Positions 6,120 to 6,326 of a stretch of DNA of 6,326 nucleotides are shown here, one piece after another. Source of the DNA: Parasulfuritortus sp037446165 (lineage in GTDB: Bacteria; Pseudomonadota; Gammaproteobacteria; Burkholderiales; Thiobacillaceae). Made by a program: the position numbers and the translations under genes. The first letter of the stretch is position 1, and each line of letters begins with the position of its first letter. The DNA lies in NCBI GenBank assembly GCA_037446165.1, contig JBBIJC010000122.1:1-6326 (forward strand), in the 5' to 3' direction. Below the pieces are notes generated by a model, which saw only the letters and a list, made by a program, of their open reading frames with translations, was not told the DNA's origin and ran no database searches.

Positions 6120-6134
6120 GACCGGTCGCCGGTC
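6120..6134. promoter_or_regulatory. Palindrome just upstream of the ketosynthase gene, possible operator
   Basis: GACCGG (6120-6125) and GGTC-ending CCGGTC (6129-6134) are perfect 6-base inverted repeats around TCG. The left part also forms a 10-base perfect palindrome (6119-6128). It lies 38 bases before the GTG start and just downstream of the candidate promoter at 6155-6184. This is a suitable place for a repressor site or a leader hairpin. No regulator is encoded in the window. Confidence 0.35.
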
Positions 6135-6154
6135 ATGCGAATCCGCTTGATTCC

Positions 6155-6184
6155 ATTTTAATTGAGGCCAGCCTGACGGGGCAA
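6155..6184 (-). promoter_or_regulatory. Candidate sigma70 promoter for the KS/CLF operon
   Basis: Reading the minus strand, TTGCCC (6184-6179, four of six to the -35 consensus) is followed after 18 bases by TAAAAT (6160-6155, five of six to the -10 consensus). Transcription would start near 6148, giving a leader of about 65 bases that contains the palindrome. Found by eye only. Confidence 0.35.
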
Positions 6185-6241
6185 TCGCCGGGTGCCGGAA
6201 AACATTCGTCCAGGGCCCTGCGCCAGCTTTCTACCGGATGC

Positions 6242-6262
6242 CGAATCGGATAAGATGGGCAC
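6242..6262 (+). repeat. Degenerate direct copy of the tRNA-Thr 3' end
   Basis: Bases 6242-6262 align with tRNA bases 32-50 in the same orientation: 16 of 19 match once a 2-base insertion is allowed (shared CGA-TCGGA-A and TGGGCAC). It lies beyond the last gene of the pigment locus. It could be a decayed right attachment site of an element inserted at the tRNA, or chance. Confidence 0.2.
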
Positions 6263-6293
6263 GGGAATTTAATCGTCAGCTGAACGGTTGGCT

Positions 6294-6320
6294 ATTATAG
6301 GCACCGGCCTCCCGGATCAA
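6294..6320 (-). promoter_or_regulatory. Second candidate promoter further upstream of KS
   Basis: On the minus strand a perfect -10 box TATAAT (6299-6294) has TTGATC (6320-6315) upstream, but the spacer is only 15 bases, shorter than the preferred 17. It would give a leader of about 200 bases. The same AT-rich box reads TATTAT on the plus strand, so it could serve a gene beyond the right edge instead. Confidence 0.25.
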
Positions 6321-6326
6321 TAATAA

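Larger units (their letters stand above)
6082..6326. other. Intergenic region upstream of the KS/CLF operon
   Basis: I see no supportable gene in these 245 bases. Open frames here are short or continue from the KS shadow. It holds two candidate leftward promoters, a palindrome at 6120-6134, a perfect 10-base palindrome CAGGGCCCTG (6211-6220), and a degenerate copy of the tRNA 3' end (6242-6262). The ATTATA motif near 6294 reads as a -10-like box on both strands, so a rightward gene could start beyond the edge. Confidence 0.55.

Noticed and set aside
6133..6156. Eight-codon leader peptide frame upstream of KS
   Set aside because: It has no ribosome site or attenuator-like structure, and such short frames are common by chance.
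6211..6220. Perfect 10-base palindrome CAGGGCCCTG
   Set aside because: It does not extend, has no partner copy and no placement relative to a promoter that would suggest a function.

Overview
The window carries most of a small locus for an aryl-polyene (APE / xanthomonadin-like) membrane pigment. It comes from a high-GC Gram-negative bacterium. A proteobacterium, possibly a betaproteobacterium, is my best guess from the family mix (signal peptide plus MipA/OmpV outer-membrane protein, FkbO/Hyg5/XanB2-type chorismatase, ApeO/ApeC-type ketosynthase pair). The sequence does not fix a genus. Sampled blocks are about 50% G+C in the first ~430 bases and about 65% in the genes further right.

Layout: the left edge holds the 3' two-thirds of a tRNA-Thr(UGU) gene (1-52). 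A gene-free stretch follows (53-426). A rightward operon then runs 427-4119: a stand-alone acyl carrier protein, a chorismatase that should make the hydroxybenzoate starter, a MipA/OmpV-family outer-membrane protein, a PlsC-type acyltransferase and a family-2 glycosyltransferase. The last four genes overlap end to start (4, 11 and 4 bases), so they are probably translationally coupled. A leftward pair, ketosynthase (6081-4894) and chain-length-factor-like partner (4897-4103), overlaps by 4 bases. It meets the rightward operon tail to tail with a 17-base overlap of the two terminal coding regions. The right 245 bases (6082-6326) contain no gene I can support, but hold candidate promoters and a palindrome upstream of the ketosynthase.

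How the genes should work together (inference from families): the chorismatase turns chorismate into a hydroxybenzoate. This is loaded on the carrier protein by a ligase not in the window and extended with malonyl units by the KS/CLF heterodimer, with ketoreductase and dehydratases also not in the window. The acyltransferase and glycosyltransferase would attach or modify the polyene on a lipid/sugar carrier at the inner membrane. The MipA/OmpV protein may act at the outer membrane where such pigments reside. Ligase, ketoreductase, dehydratase, thioesterase, second ACP and exporter are all absent here, so the pathway is either split or continues beyond the edges.

Points worth a second look: a run of eight G inside the chorismatase gene, the unusual MipA/OmpV member within the operon, the convergent gene overlap, a palindrome between a candidate promoter and the KS start, and a degenerate direct copy of the tRNA 3' end just beyond the last gene.
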